Notes: generated by a model not told the origin, from the sequence alone. A DNA stretch of 64,000 nt from Aureibacter tunicatorum (GCF_036492635.1 NZ_AP025305.1:1302001-1366000); one strand, 5' to 3'; counted from the stretch's first letter, positions 8,378-16,783 are shown. Numbers and translations are program-made.

Positions 8378-9416
8378 GTTCAATTTTATATTAGCCATTT
8401 TTTTGCTTATGACTTCTTGTAAGTATGAACCAAATAATGTAGAATTCAAAGAATCTAGATTAAGCAAGGATTTAGCAATTGTCAAAGTGAAGACGAAGGA
8501 AGTTAAAAGCGGTGAATTTGATATGAGAGTCCTTGTAAAAGGCATCGCAGAGCCTGAAATAGAGGCAGATATTAGGGCTCGGATTCCTGAAGAAATCGTG
8601 CGCCTGAATATATACAATGGAAAAAAGGTTTCCAAGGGTGATACTTTAGCCTTATTGAATGATAATGAATTCAAAATTCAATATAAGAAAGCTTTGGAGG
8701 ATTATTTGAAAAATTTTCAAGAGTATGAAGCTTCACTTGTAGAATACAATTTATTGGATTCGGGTTCTAATAATAAACTAAAGAATATTTTAAAAATCAA
8801 ACATGAAGTTGGCAAGTATAAATTTCTTTTAGAAGAAACGGAATTGAAGTTGAGCTATACTAGTATTCAGTCTCCAGTTGATGGGATAATATCGAACTTA
8901 AACCATAAGCAATATCAGTTTATCGAAAGCGACAAGAGCTTGTGTACGGTATATTCCAACCATTCTATGCTAATAAAATGCAGAGTTCTTGAATCAGATG
9001 CTCTTCGAATTAAAAAGGGACAGGCAGCTGTCGTTAAGGTTGTTGGAAATGATATAGAGATTAAAGCGAAAGTAGTTGAAGTAGATCCTTCCATTGACGA
9101 GCACGGGATGTTTCAAGTATGGGTGAAGACTACTGAGCAGGAGACCAATTTGATCAAAGGAATGCATGCTATGGTTGAATTGCAAATTCCTGTTCAGAAT
9201 GCGCTTGTGATTCCTAAGGAAGCCATACTTATGAGATCGGGAAAAGAAGTGGTTTTTACATATGAAAATGGGAAAGCCAAATGGAATTATGTTAAAATAG
9301 TTCAGGATAATGGGGATGAAGTTATGATTTCTGAAGATTTAAAGTATGGAAGGAATGTAATAGTCTCAAATAATTTGCATTTATCTCATGACTCTCCCGT
9401 GGCTTTAATAAAATAA
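8370..9416 (+). CDS. RND periplasmic adaptor (membrane fusion) lipoprotein
   Basis: Protein of 348 residues that bridges RND permease and outer-membrane channel in tripartite pumps. A signal peptide ends in the lipobox M-T-S-C17, so it is predicted to be lipid-anchored. The order is that of the HlyD/AcrA family: a first half-lipoyl strand set (IRARIPEEIVRLNIYNGKKV...), a short alpha-hairpin (about 105-160), a second lipoyl half (YTSIQSPVDGIISNL), and a beta-barrel and membrane-proximal part ending about residue 345. The ATG overlaps the upstream permease stop, and the downstream permease starts 6 bases after its stop. One adaptor for two permeases suggests a heteromeric pump, as in MdtABC. 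Confidence 0.9.
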   Translation: MNEFNFILAIFLLMTSCKYEPNNVEFKESRLSKDLAIVKVKTKEVKSGEFDMRVLVKGIAEPEIEADIRARIPEEIVRLNIYNGKKVSKGDTLALLNDNEFKIQYKKALEDYLKNFQEYEASLVEYNLLDSGSNNKLKNILKIKHEVGKYKFLLEETELKLSYTSIQSPVDGIISNLNHKQYQFIESDKSLCTVYSNHSMLIKCRVLESDALRIKKGQAAVVKVVGNDIEIKAKVVEVDPSIDEHGMFQVWVKTTEQETNLIKGMHAMVELQIPVQNALVIPKEAILMRSGKEVVFTYENGKAKWNYVKIVQDNGDEVMISEDLKYGRNVIVSNNLHLSHDSPVALIK

Positions 9417-9421
9417 TAAAG

Positions 9422-12400
9422 ATGGTTTCATACTTGCTTAAACGGCCTATAGGAGTGATAATGAGCTTCATTATGGCGATATTTTTAGGGCTAATGGCTG
9501 CGATGTCACTGCCTGTGGGACTTTTACCCGATGCGGAGATTCCTGAGCTTTTAATAAAAGTTGAAGCTGAAGGTTATTCTCCTCAAGATGTAGAGAACAA
9601 TATTCTTTCAATCATAAGGAAAGATCTTATGTCCTTGGAAAGATTGAAGGATTTGGAAAGCAAATCTTCCAATAATGAAGGCGTGATCAGATTGTATTTT
9701 GATCACGGCACTAAGATGGATTTTATTTACCTAGAGGTAAATGAAATTATTGATCGACTAAGCTCTGTGTTTCCGGATAATATTCCCAGACCAAAAATTA
9801 TTAAAATCAATTCCACGGATTTGCCTATGTTGACCTTGCATGTGATGCCTAATTTTGGAGTGGATTTTGTGCAGACAAGCAAGCTTGTGAAAAATACAAT
9901 TAAAAGAAGGTTGGAGCAAATAGCCGGCGTTTCTCTTGTTGATTATAATGGGATGTCAGAAGAGGTGATTTCAATTAAGCCGCAAATAGATAAAATGGAT
10001 GCTCTGGGAGTGAATATTGATCAGTTGGTTGAGACTATAGAGCGCGCGAATATAAATTTGGGAACTATTTTGCTTAAAGATGGGCAAATGTCTTATAATT
10101 TAAATCTTTCCCTTTTCGCTTATGAAGAATCGGATATTGCCAATTTGACATTGAGGTTGCCTTCCGATGATTTGGTTTCATTAAAGCATGTTGCAAATGT
10201 AGAGAGAGCAAGCTCTGATGATAAAGGAAGTCATTACTATAATAGCCATAAAGCAATTGCGATCAACATTCATAAAAAGCATGATGCGGTTTATGATGAT
10301 GTGCGAGAGGATATTAGCGATTTAGTTTCTAATCTAGAAAGCGAATATGAAGGTCTAAGCATAAAGTATAGCCAAGATCAACATCGCTTTTTGAAAGCAA
10401 GTATTGGAAGTTTGAAATCCAATCTTTTTTTTGGTGGAATCTTCGCATTTATAGTTTTGTTTGTTTTTATGGGAAATTGGAGAGCACCATTGCTTATAGG
10501 CATTTTAATACCTGTTTCCTTTATTTTGACGTTTTTGTGTTTTTACTTGCTGAATGTCTCTATCAATATAATTTCATTAAGTGGGATGACTTTAGGTTTG
10601 GGCATGATGATAGACAATGGAATTATTGTCATTGAAAGCATTAGCAATAGATTGAAACTGGAGACGAATAGAGCGACAGCTATATGTAAAGGTGTTTCCG
10701 ATGTGGCACCCTCTCTAATTAGTTCTTCTTTGACTACGATTGCTGTGTTTGTCCCATTGATATACATGGATGGATGGACTGGAGCATTGTTTACAGATCA
10801 AGCAATGGCTATTGCATTGACTTTAGGCATGTCATTACTAACGTCTTTTATATTAATTCCTATACTATCCAACTTATTCATTGATGATAGTTCTCAACAA
10901 GTTGAAAACATTTTTTATTTAAAGGTAAGAGCGTATTATCGAAAAATGTATGATTGGATTAATGCGAAAAAACATAGGGCGCTTGTGTTGAGTTTTTCTT
11001 TGTTATTTCCAGCCATATGCGTTGTATTCATAATCAACGTAGATAGCTTTCCAGAAATTGAGAATAAGAATTTCATATTAGAGATTGACTGGAAAGAGCC
11101 AATACATATAAGTGAGAATGAAAAAAGAAAAAATGAAATAGATAGTTTATTAATGAATTTCATTCAATTGAATACAAGCAATATAGGTCTAACTCAATAT
11201 TCTCAACAATTAAACTATCAGTCTTACCGTAGATCATCATTCTACTTAGAGTTTTTAGATGAGAGTTCAATTGTTGACGGACGAAAATCTTTAAGGACCT
11301 TTATGGATTCAAACTATCCTAATGCTGTTTATAATGTTGTTGATGCTCCGAATTCATTTAATATGTTATTCAAGAATAGCACACCTTATTTGGAGGCAAG
11401 AATTTATAATAATCGAAGTAATTACCCATTAAGTAGCGAAAAAATTAATGCTTGGAAAGATAAAGAGGCTGTATATCATGCGCTTGATTGGAAAGGGATG
11501 CAAGAGTCTCAAATTCTGGAAGCATCGATTAAGATGGATCATTTAAATTTATACAATATTAATTTTAATGAATTCAAAAAGTCATTGCTACTAATAGGGA
11601 AAGAGAATATCGTTGCCAAGCTTAGGAACTATGGAGAGGTTAAAAAGGTGCTTTTGAGGAGTGATAACGCAAATTTAAGTCAGCAATTGAAAGGCACGTT
11701 TGTCAAAAACAATGATAATATTTTATTTCCAATTTCAAAATTCATCGACTTGTCCTACAGTTTAGATTTTGATGATATTTATGCGGATAACCATGGCGTC
11801 TTTCAGAGTATTATTTGGCAAGATGCTAATGGTCTAAGTGAAATTGAACATCTGAAATCCCATTGCCACTCTATAGGGACTATAACAGCTACGAAAGGCC
11901 AATTTATTGATAATCAGTTGATGTTGTCAAAGTTGATCAAAATATTATGCGTATGTTTATTGCTATTATATTTTATCTTGGCCGCTCAATTTGAATCATT
12001 GTTGCAACCCATGATAGTAGTGTTAACAATTCCGTTAGGTATTTCGGGAGCCTTGCTATTATTGTATTTAACAAATAATACGCTTAATGTAATGTCTCTG
12101 ATGGGGATCATTATTATGTTGGGAGTGCTTGTCAATGATTCTATATTAAAGATTGATGCCACTAATAAAATTATAAAAAACAAGAAGAATGATTATGATG
12201 TTAGTGAAGCTCTTAAAATGAGCGGAAATCAAAGGCTGAAGCCTATTTTGATGACTACAATAACAACGATATTAGCAGTGCTTCCTGTTTTGTTTTCATC
12301 GAATTTAGGGGCTGACTTGCAGCAGTCTCTTGTAATATCAATAGTAGGAGGTTTGACGGTAGGAACAGTGTCCGCTTTATTTGTAGTGCCTTCTATTTAT

Positions 12401-12433
12401 AAATTATTTTATAAGCCTATTTGGAAGTCATGA
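9422..12433 (+). CDS. RND-superfamily transporter permease (second)
   Basis: Permease of 1003 residues with the same RND architecture as the first: TM1 at residues about 8-28, paired periplasmic loops and two six-helix blocks. The TM4 motif is G-M-M-I-D398-N and the TM10 region reads GVLVNDSILKIDATN, so it also lacks the AcrB-type lysine. It is clearly diverged from the first permease; low overall identity is evident by eye. It follows the adaptor by 6 bases. MdtB/MdtC-type pumps use two different permeases with one adaptor, and the arrangement here suggests the same. About 90 bp downstream without a clear terminator separates it from the convergent lipoprotein gene. Confidence 0.9.
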   Translation: MVSYLLKRPIGVIMSFIMAIFLGLMAAMSLPVGLLPDAEIPELLIKVEAEGYSPQDVENNILSIIRKDLMSLERLKDLESKSSNNEGVIRLYFDHGTKMDFIYLEVNEIIDRLSSVFPDNIPRPKIIKINSTDLPMLTLHVMPNFGVDFVQTSKLVKNTIKRRLEQIAGVSLVDYNGMSEEVISIKPQIDKMDALGVNIDQLVETIERANINLGTILLKDGQMSYNLNLSLFAYEESDIANLTLRLPSDDLVSLKHVANVERASSDDKGSHYYNSHKAIAINIHKKHDAVYDDVREDISDLVSNLESEYEGLSIKYSQDQHRFLKASIGSLKSNLFFGGIFAFIVLFVFMGNWRAPLLIGILIPVSFILTFLCFYLLNVSINIISLSGMTLGLGMMIDNGIIVIESISNRLKLETNRATAICKGVSDVAPSLISSSLTTIAVFVPLIYMDGWTGALFTDQAMAIALTLGMSLLTSFILIPILSNLFIDDSSQQVENIFYLKVRAYYRKMYDWINAKKHRALVLSFSLLFPAICVVFIINVDSFPEIENKNFILEIDWKEPIHISENEKRKNEIDSLLMNFIQLNTSNIGLTQYSQQLNYQSYRRSSFYLEFLDESSIVDGRKSLRTFMDSNYPNAVYNVVDAPNSFNMLFKNSTPYLEARIYNNRSNYPLSSEKINAWKDKEAVYHALDWKGMQESQILEASIKMDHLNLYNINFNEFKKSLLLIGKENIVAKLRNYGEVKKVLLRSDNANLSQQLKGTFVKNNDNILFPISKFIDLSYSLDFDDIYADNHGVFQSIIWQDANGLSEIEHLKSHCHSIGTITATKGQFIDNQLMLSKLIKILCVCLLLLYFILAAQFESLLQPMIVVLTIPLGISGALLLLYLTNNTLNVMSLMGIIIMLGVLVNDSILKIDATNKIIKNKKNDYDVSEALKMSGNQRLKPILMTTITTILAVLPVLFSSNLGADLQQSLVISIVGGLTVGTVSALFVVPSIYKLFYKPIWKS

Positions 12434-12524
12434 ATTTGAATTAATGGATGACAATTGAAGAGAATTTATGATTGGAGGTGCATAGGTCCGAATTGAAGGG
12501 TTGGGCATAAATATTTTACTGTGT

Positions 12525-12989
12525 TTATTCATTTTCTTCCAAAGCTTCCATCAAGAAGTATTTGTTATTTGCCTTTTCAAAGTTTCCAAACAGTAGTGTT
12601 GTGTCTGAAGAACTGACAGTCACCCAAGCTCCGCTGTTGATGGAGAATTCATATTGCTGATCATTTTGAGAGATAGTGCCGATGATTTGACAAGGCAATA
12701 CGCCAAACAAATGATGCCATTCAGGCCCGTTAATAGCTCTGGACTCAGCGAATACTTTTTTGATTTCTGATTTATTTAATTCCCAGCTCTGGCACATCGA
12801 TGTATCATTCTCAGAAGAGGGATAATCGTTGTTTTTTTCGAAAGAAAGTATTTCAAATGGTTTTTGTTGGTTGAATAGTACAAACGTTTGTTTAATCTCT
12901 TCCTTTTTTGATTGACAGCTGTAAAAAGTTATTAGTAGTGAGAAAATTAGTTTGAATAGTTTCAGGGTACCACCAATCATTGAATTCAT
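12525..12989 (-). CDS. Small lipoprotein, possible immunity-type protein
   Basis: Protein of up to 154 residues. A hydrophobic leader ends in the lipobox F-Y-S-C25, so it is probably a lipoprotein. Mature features are a W-x-L motif and a block WHHLFGVLPCQIIGTI followed by YEFSINSGAWV, a pattern I associate with an uncharacterised protein family that recurs in Bacteroidota immunity islands; this is recalled, not searched. The 5' end overlaps the 164-residue gene by 98 bases in another frame. The true start may be the internal ATG at 12980 or a near-cognate codon further in. It is the most downstream gene of the minus-strand island that includes the broken SUFU gene. Confidence 0.6.
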   Translation of the reverse strand: MNSMIGGTLKLFKLIFSLLITFYSCQSKKEEIKQTFVLFNQQKPFEILSFEKNNDYPSSENDTSMCQSWELNKSEIKKVFAESRAINGPEWHHLFGVLPCQIIGTISQNDQQYEFSINSGAWVTVSSSDTTLLFGNFEKANNKYFLMEALEENE

Positions 12990-13386
12990 ATTTATATTCT
13001 TTGTTTTTGTTATCTATAATCAGCGATGTACATTTGAATGGATTTTCGATTAGATTCGCTGAACGATTGAATCTTTCCGTCAAGAAGTCAAACTCTATGA
13101 TCAATCGAGCTTCTTTTATAAAATATAAGTCAGATTTAAGGCTTTTAACAAGTTCTGGGAACCATTTTATATATGAATTGATAGGTATGTGAATGAAATT
13201 ATTAAACTCTAGTGACGGTGATTTTTTTTTATTTATAATATTTATTTCAAAACGATCAAGTTGTTTCTCTTTCAAAAATGATTGGATATGGCCAAGTACA
13301 TAGTCATTATGATAATAGTTGGTAAGGCTAATAAACGAATGACCGAAATTATGTGCCACAGCTTTTAACGTTTTGTACTTAGCCAT
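12892..13386 (-). CDS. Uncharacterised 164-residue protein of an immunity-type island
   Basis: Soluble protein of 164 residues starting MAKYKTLKAVAHNFGHSFIS, without signal peptide or membrane segment. I do not recognise a named domain; the opening block looks like a conserved family motif. The ATG at 13386 begins one base after the stop codon of the interrupted SUFU-domain gene (13388-13390), so the two were translationally linked before the IS3 insertion. The 3' end overlaps the lipoprotein gene by 98 bases. Its place between a SUFU gene and an immunity-like lipoprotein suggests a role as an immunity protein, but no toxin gene is nearby. Confidence 0.6.
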   Translation of the reverse strand: MAKYKTLKAVAHNFGHSFISLTNYYHNDYVLGHIQSFLKEKQLDRFEINIINKKKSPSLEFNNFIHIPINSYIKWFPELVKSLKSDLYFIKEARLIIEFDFLTERFNRSANLIENPFKCTSLIIDNKNKEYKYEFNDWWYPETIQTNFLTTNNFLQLSIKKGRD

Positions 13387-13387
13387 A

Positions 13388-13507
13388 TTAAATTAGAGAT
13401 TTTCTATTTGGACTTAAATAATTGAATTGCTTTACTTCAAACAAGTCTTCAAGAGCTTCATAGCCTTTAGTTATTTTAAAATTTCTTTCTTTTTCAGTAA
13501 TTGGTAT
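13388..13507 (-). pseudogene. SUFU-domain gene, C-terminal fragment cut off by IS3
   Basis: Minus-strand frame from 13507 to the stop at 13388 encodes (I)PITEKERNFKITKGYEAL... ending SPNRKSLI. It matches the end expected for a SUFU (suppressor of fused-like) domain, where a W-x-x-P-I-x-x-x-E block precedes a G-x-x-x-L-x-x-x-F block. The N-terminal fragment lies beyond the insertion element at 14888-15349 and ends C-Y-W-L-I. Joining the two across a 3-bp ATA repeat gives W-L-I-P-I-T in frame and an ancestral protein of 192 residues. Confidence 0.75.
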
Positions 13508-13510
13508 AAT

Positions 13511-13535
13511 GTTCCCCCCTTTTTTAGGACCGCAA
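13511..13535. repeat. IS3 terminal inverted repeat (orfB side)
   Basis: Pairs with 14858-14882 read on the other strand: 8 identical outer bases GTTCCCCC and 10 of 11 identical inner bases, separated by six non-matching bases. Confidence 0.75.
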
Positions 13536-14492
13536 AGTAGTTAAACTTAATTTTATTTTTTGGTTTCTCATTTCAAGAGCTTCATAAATTTCAATATCAG
13601 GTTCTGTCAAGGGCGGCTTGTGTTGCGCCTGCGGCAAGCCGTTTATACCCTTGACGGGTTCTGGTATTGAACTTACCTTTGCTTTTGAGATAAAAGCCAA
13701 ATTCGATTCTTCAAAGTAGAGTTCTCTAGGTCGCTTGTGCTCCAATGAACTATGTCTTCTTTGGTGATTGTAAAAATCAAAATACTCGAGCAAGCCTACG
13801 AATAGTTCATTTCCTGTCGCGTAAGCTTTAAGGTAAATATCTTCATATTTTACGGTTCTCCATAGTCTTTCGATAAATATATTATCGATCGCCCGTCCTT
13901 TACCATCCATGCTGATTCGTATTTGCTTTGAGTGTAAATAAGAGGTGAATACTTCGCTGGTAAATTGGCTGCCTTGGTCGGTATTGACTATTTCAGGAAC
14001 TCCATATTGTTCAACGCATTCTTGCATGGTTTCCTGACACCACTCAGCATCCATAGTATTGGAAATGGACCAACCCACAACAAATCGACTCTTTAAATCG
14101 ATAACTGCCATTAAGTAAAAGTAGCCTCCCTCTACTGGAATATAAGTGATATCCGTCGCCCACACTTGATTGATTCGCTCGATTTTAAGCGATTCAAGCA
14201 GGTAAGGATATGTTTTATGTTGTTTATTTCCTTTAGAAGTATGAGGGCCCGGAACGATGGCTCGCAGATCCATTAGCCGATACAATCGCTCTATTCTTTT
14301 GGAGTTTATATTATAATCCATATCTTTTTTAAGCCAAATGCTCATAGAAGGCACTCCCCAAAATGGTCGCTTTTGATACTGCTTGTCAATTAATTTCATA
14401 AGCTTCAAATTAAGTTCGGACTCACCTTTAGATTTATAATAATAGCTTGATTTATGAATACCTAAGAGGGAGCACTGCCTCGTAATACTCAA
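13524..14492 (-). CDS. IS3-family transposase OrfB, DDE catalytic part
   Basis: Integrase-type transposase of 322 residues from the TTG at 14492. The rve core shows the catalytic triad: Asp in WATDITYIP, Asp in VNTDQGSQFTS and Glu in FIERLWRT. An HTH_21-like region YYYKSKGESELNLKLMK lies near the N-terminus. The frame is open further upstream, through KESLIVNKNTQERKKLV, to the slippery site in orfA, so the working protein is most likely an OrfAB fusion made by -1 frameshifting rather than a product of TTG 14492. Confidence 0.92.
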   Translation of the reverse strand: MSITRQCSLLGIHKSSYYYKSKGESELNLKLMKLIDKQYQKRPFWGVPSMSIWLKKDMDYNINSKRIERLYRLMDLRAIVPGPHTSKGNKQHKTYPYLLESLKIERINQVWATDITYIPVEGGYFYLMAVIDLKSRFVVGWSISNTMDAEWCQETMQECVEQYGVPEIVNTDQGSQFTSEVFTSYLHSKQIRISMDGKGRAIDNIFIERLWRTVKYEDIYLKAYATGNELFVGLLEYFDFYNHQRRHSSLEHKRPRELYFEESNLAFISKAKVSSIPEPVKGINGLPQAQHKPPLTEPDIEIYEALEMRNQKIKLSLTTLRS

Positions 14493-14542
14493 GATATCAT
14501 GCGCCTTATCGACTAGCTTTTTGCGTTCTTGTGTGTTTTTGT

Positions 14543-14827
14543 TTACGATAAGGCTTTCTTTAAAAAATCCACTTCAACTTGAAGTTGGCCTATTTTGGAG
14601 TAGAGCGTTTCTTTTTCCTTTTCCAAGCTATCCGTGGCTTCTTTTCGATCGCTATTTTTTTTAAAAAGGGAAGAGGCATTATTCAAAAACTCGCGTTTCC
14701 AAGTGTTGATTTGAGTAGGGCTCAGATCAAATTCTTGTGCTAAAATTGCGATTGTTTTCTGCTCTTTGATAGCGGCTAATGCCACTTTTGCTTTGAATTC
14801 AGGGGTAAATTTTCTTCTGCTTTTCAT
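14543..14827 (-). CDS. IS3-family transposase OrfA, HTH part
   Basis: Protein of 94 residues with the HTH_Tnp_1 fold: MKSRRKFTPEFKAKVALAAI followed by a helix-turn-helix (LAQEFDLSPTQINTWKREFL) and a leucine-zipper-like coiled coil in the last 30 residues, ending LQVEVDFLKKALS. It binds the terminal repeats and regulates transposition. The last codons contain a run of six T then AAAG, the probable -1 frameshift site into orfB. Confidence 0.92.
   Translation of the reverse strand: MKSRRKFTPEFKAKVALAAIKEQKTIAILAQEFDLSPTQINTWKREFLNNASSLFKKNSDRKEATDSLEKEKETLYSKIGQLQVEVDFLKKALS
14558..14567 (-). promoter_or_regulatory. Programmed -1 frameshift site joining OrfA and OrfB
   Basis: On the minus strand the sequence is TTTTTTAAAG, read TTT-TTA-AAG in orfA. 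Slipping one base back gives TTT-TTT-AAA-GAA and continues as VDFLKESLIVNKNTQERKKL into orfB, which is open from here without a stop. IS3 elements typically make their transposase by this mechanism. Confidence 0.65.
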
Positions 14828-14857
14828 AGTAACTAAGTTAATAGATTGTATCTTAAC

Positions 14858-14882
14858 TTGCAGTCCTAATTTTTGGGGGAAC
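14858..14882. repeat. IS3 terminal inverted repeat (orfA side)
   Basis: Partner of 13511-13535. The minus-strand reading starts GTTCCCCC and continues through TAGGACTGCAA. Confidence 0.75.
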
Positions 14883-14887
14883 TATAG

Positions 14888-15349
14888 TATTAGCCAATAA
14901 CAATGGAAAGTTTTCCCTTTAAATTGAAAAAACTCCAGTTTTTCTTCATCTAGATAAGGCAATGATATATAAAGGAAATTGCATTCAGAATTACCAAGCC
15001 AAGGTCTTCCGATACTTAAAGTGTGATTTAGGTTAAGTGGCTCAGCACTTTGATGAAATGATGCACACATTGTTAATAATTCGACTAAGCTTTTATTTTG
15101 TTCTGGTGAGAATATAAAAAGCTCGATAGTATTTATGTCTGACTTTTCATTAGACATACCAACAGTAAGGTAAGTCCACATCTTATGCATATTATTGGGC
15201 GGAATTTCAAGTACGTAAAAATCCGAGTTTATATTATTAGTAGTAATTTGACTCCAATATTGCTTAACTCCCTTTGTTTTAAAAAATGATTCATAATGCT
15301 TTCTTAATGCCTTAGTATAGCTAATTTTATAAAATATCATATTGATCAA
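14888..15349 (-). pseudogene. SUFU-domain gene, N-terminal fragment cut off by IS3
   Basis: 154 codons starting MINMIFYKISYTKALRKHYE and ending C-Y-W-L-I at the insertion; the interrupted frame reads one more Leu and then a stop in the element's end. The SUFU-like features are a TVGMS stretch, an ELFIFSP block, the HTLSIGRPW segment and a YISLPYL strand. Bacterial SUFU proteins are known mainly as immunity proteins of polymorphic toxin systems. The missing last 38 residues are preserved at 13388-13504. The truncated protein lacks the final strand-helix unit and is unlikely to fold properly. The second ATG (codon 4) is an equally possible start. Confidence 0.75.
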
Positions 15350-15437
15350 TTTTCTAAGATATTTAGTCTAATCTTATCTCTAATATAGTTATAAAAGAAA
15401 CCAGTTGAATCTATCAATATGAAATTCACCAAAATAA

Positions 15438-16673
15438 TTATTTCATCCTCTCATTCAAGGCTTTAATCCTTTTTTGGTAATACTCTTTTTGATTAATTTC
15501 TAAGGCCTTTTTTACATATTTTATTGCATTGGCATAATCACCTTGGCTTTCGTAAAAGTCAGCCATCGAATCATATACATTGGCGCTTTTGGGATAATAT
15601 TTTATGGCCTGCTCAAAATACATTTTCGATTTGTCTAATTGATTAAACTCCATATTCATATATCCGGACATATTGAGCAAGTCCTCAGGGTAAGGAGCTT
15701 CAAGATAGCCAAAGTGGGCTTTGAGCTTGTTCTCGCGATGGTCAATAATAGCTAGCAATTCTTCTTTGGTCGTCTGAGGATTATTTATTTTATCAGTATT
15801 TTCCATCTGGTACCAGCTGAAAATGGAAATCAACCCATCCATGATCGATGGCAGTTGCACAGTGCCGTGGAGGTCATTTGGATAAAACTTCCATTCATAG
15901 GAAAGTCCATTGTTATCAAGACTTTTGATGAATTCCGATGTTTCGATATTGGAGCGTGCGAATAATGTGAATTCGCTCTGGTCTTCCATTACATTGTCGA
16001 TAGTGATGGATGAGTTTTGCATGTGAAGCTGACCGCTTAAGGATATGAATAAGGCCTGATGTGCAAATTGTTTGCTAGTCAATTTTTCTTTGGCTTCTTT
16101 CAATAGCCTTTGGTCATCCCAATCCATGCTTGGATCTATTGCCAAGTAGTTCGCAAATAAATCTGAATGATTGATTAGCGCATACATTGTAAATAGTCCT
16201 CCATATGAATGGCCAATTAATGTTCTGTAGCCAGTTACCGGGTAGTTATTTTCAATATGAGGGAAGAGCTCTTCATTCAGGAATGTTACAAAGTTTTCAG
16301 CTTCGCCATTGGCTTCTCTAGCAGGCATGTCATATAGCGTCTTCACTGGTGATGTTGTCAAGTCCCTTAATCTGTCATGGTCGTTAGATATGCCAATGAT
16401 AAACATCTCTGGCATATACCCGCCACTATAGTAGTCATGAATTGTTTTGACTGCAGGAAGCAAGATTTCCCCGTCCAATACATATGCAACGGGATACTTT
16501 TGATTGGCTTTGATATGTTGGGGAGCTTGTATATATATCTTTCTGGATTGTCCCAATACTTGGGAGTAAATGCTATCCACCAATCCAGTTTGGCTTAAGT
16601 AAACCTTGTTTTGAGTGAAAGCGAATTGGGTTATGCAAAATGTCAAGATGAGTAGTGTGTATATTCTTTTCAT
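15438..16673 (-). CDS. Secreted esterase-D-like alpha/beta hydrolase with TPR tail
   Basis: Protein of 411 residues with a Sec signal peptide (about 1-20, ending FAFTQ). Residues about 25-285 form an esterase-D/Fes-type alpha/beta hydrolase: nucleophile Ser156 in GHSYGG, candidate acid in the D-P-S-M-D-W-D stretch (180-186) and His269 in D-L-H-G. The C-terminal part (about 325-405) carries two tetratricopeptide repeats (SKMYFEQAIKYYPKSANVYD and the following unit). The family includes siderophore, S-formylglutathione and carbohydrate esterases; the natural substrate cannot be deduced. It stands alone on the minus strand, 88 bp upstream of the SUFU gene start, and could be the head of that transcript. 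Confidence 0.85.
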   Translation of the reverse strand: MKRIYTLLILTFCITQFAFTQNKVYLSQTGLVDSIYSQVLGQSRKIYIQAPQHIKANQKYPVAYVLDGEILLPAVKTIHDYYSGGYMPEMFIIGISNDHDRLRDLTTSPVKTLYDMPAREANGEAENFVTFLNEELFPHIENNYPVTGYRTLIGHSYGGLFTMYALINHSDLFANYLAIDPSMDWDDQRLLKEAKEKLTSKQFAHQALFISLSGQLHMQNSSITIDNVMEDQSEFTLFARSNIETSEFIKSLDNNGLSYEWKFYPNDLHGTVQLPSIMDGLISIFSWYQMENTDKINNPQTTKEELLAIIDHRENKLKAHFGYLEAPYPEDLLNMSGYMNMEFNQLDKSKMYFEQAIKYYPKSANVYDSMADFYESQGDYANAIKYVKKALEINQKEYYQKRIKALNERMK

Positions 16674-16783
16674 GGTCGTTTAGGGCGAATGATCGAAAAT
16701 AGTTCTGATGAAAAAAGTAGATGATTGTATAAACTACAGTTAAAAAATGTCTAATCCAATTAATGAATGTTAACTAAATATGA

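Larger units (their letters stand above)
13508..14887 (-). mobile_element. IS3-family insertion sequence inside a SUFU gene
   Basis: Element of about 1380 bp carrying orfA and orfB on the minus strand. Imperfect terminal inverted repeats lie at 13511-13535 and 14858-14882: each begins GTTCCCCC, followed by six differing bases and then TAGGAC(C/T)GCAA. A 3-bp target duplication (TAT on the plus strand, at 13505-13507 and 14888-14890) fits the family habit and restores the SUFU frame exactly. With this choice the outermost 3-5 bases of the two ends do not match, so the ends are accurate only to a few bases. Both orfs are intact, so the copy may be active. Confidence 0.85.
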
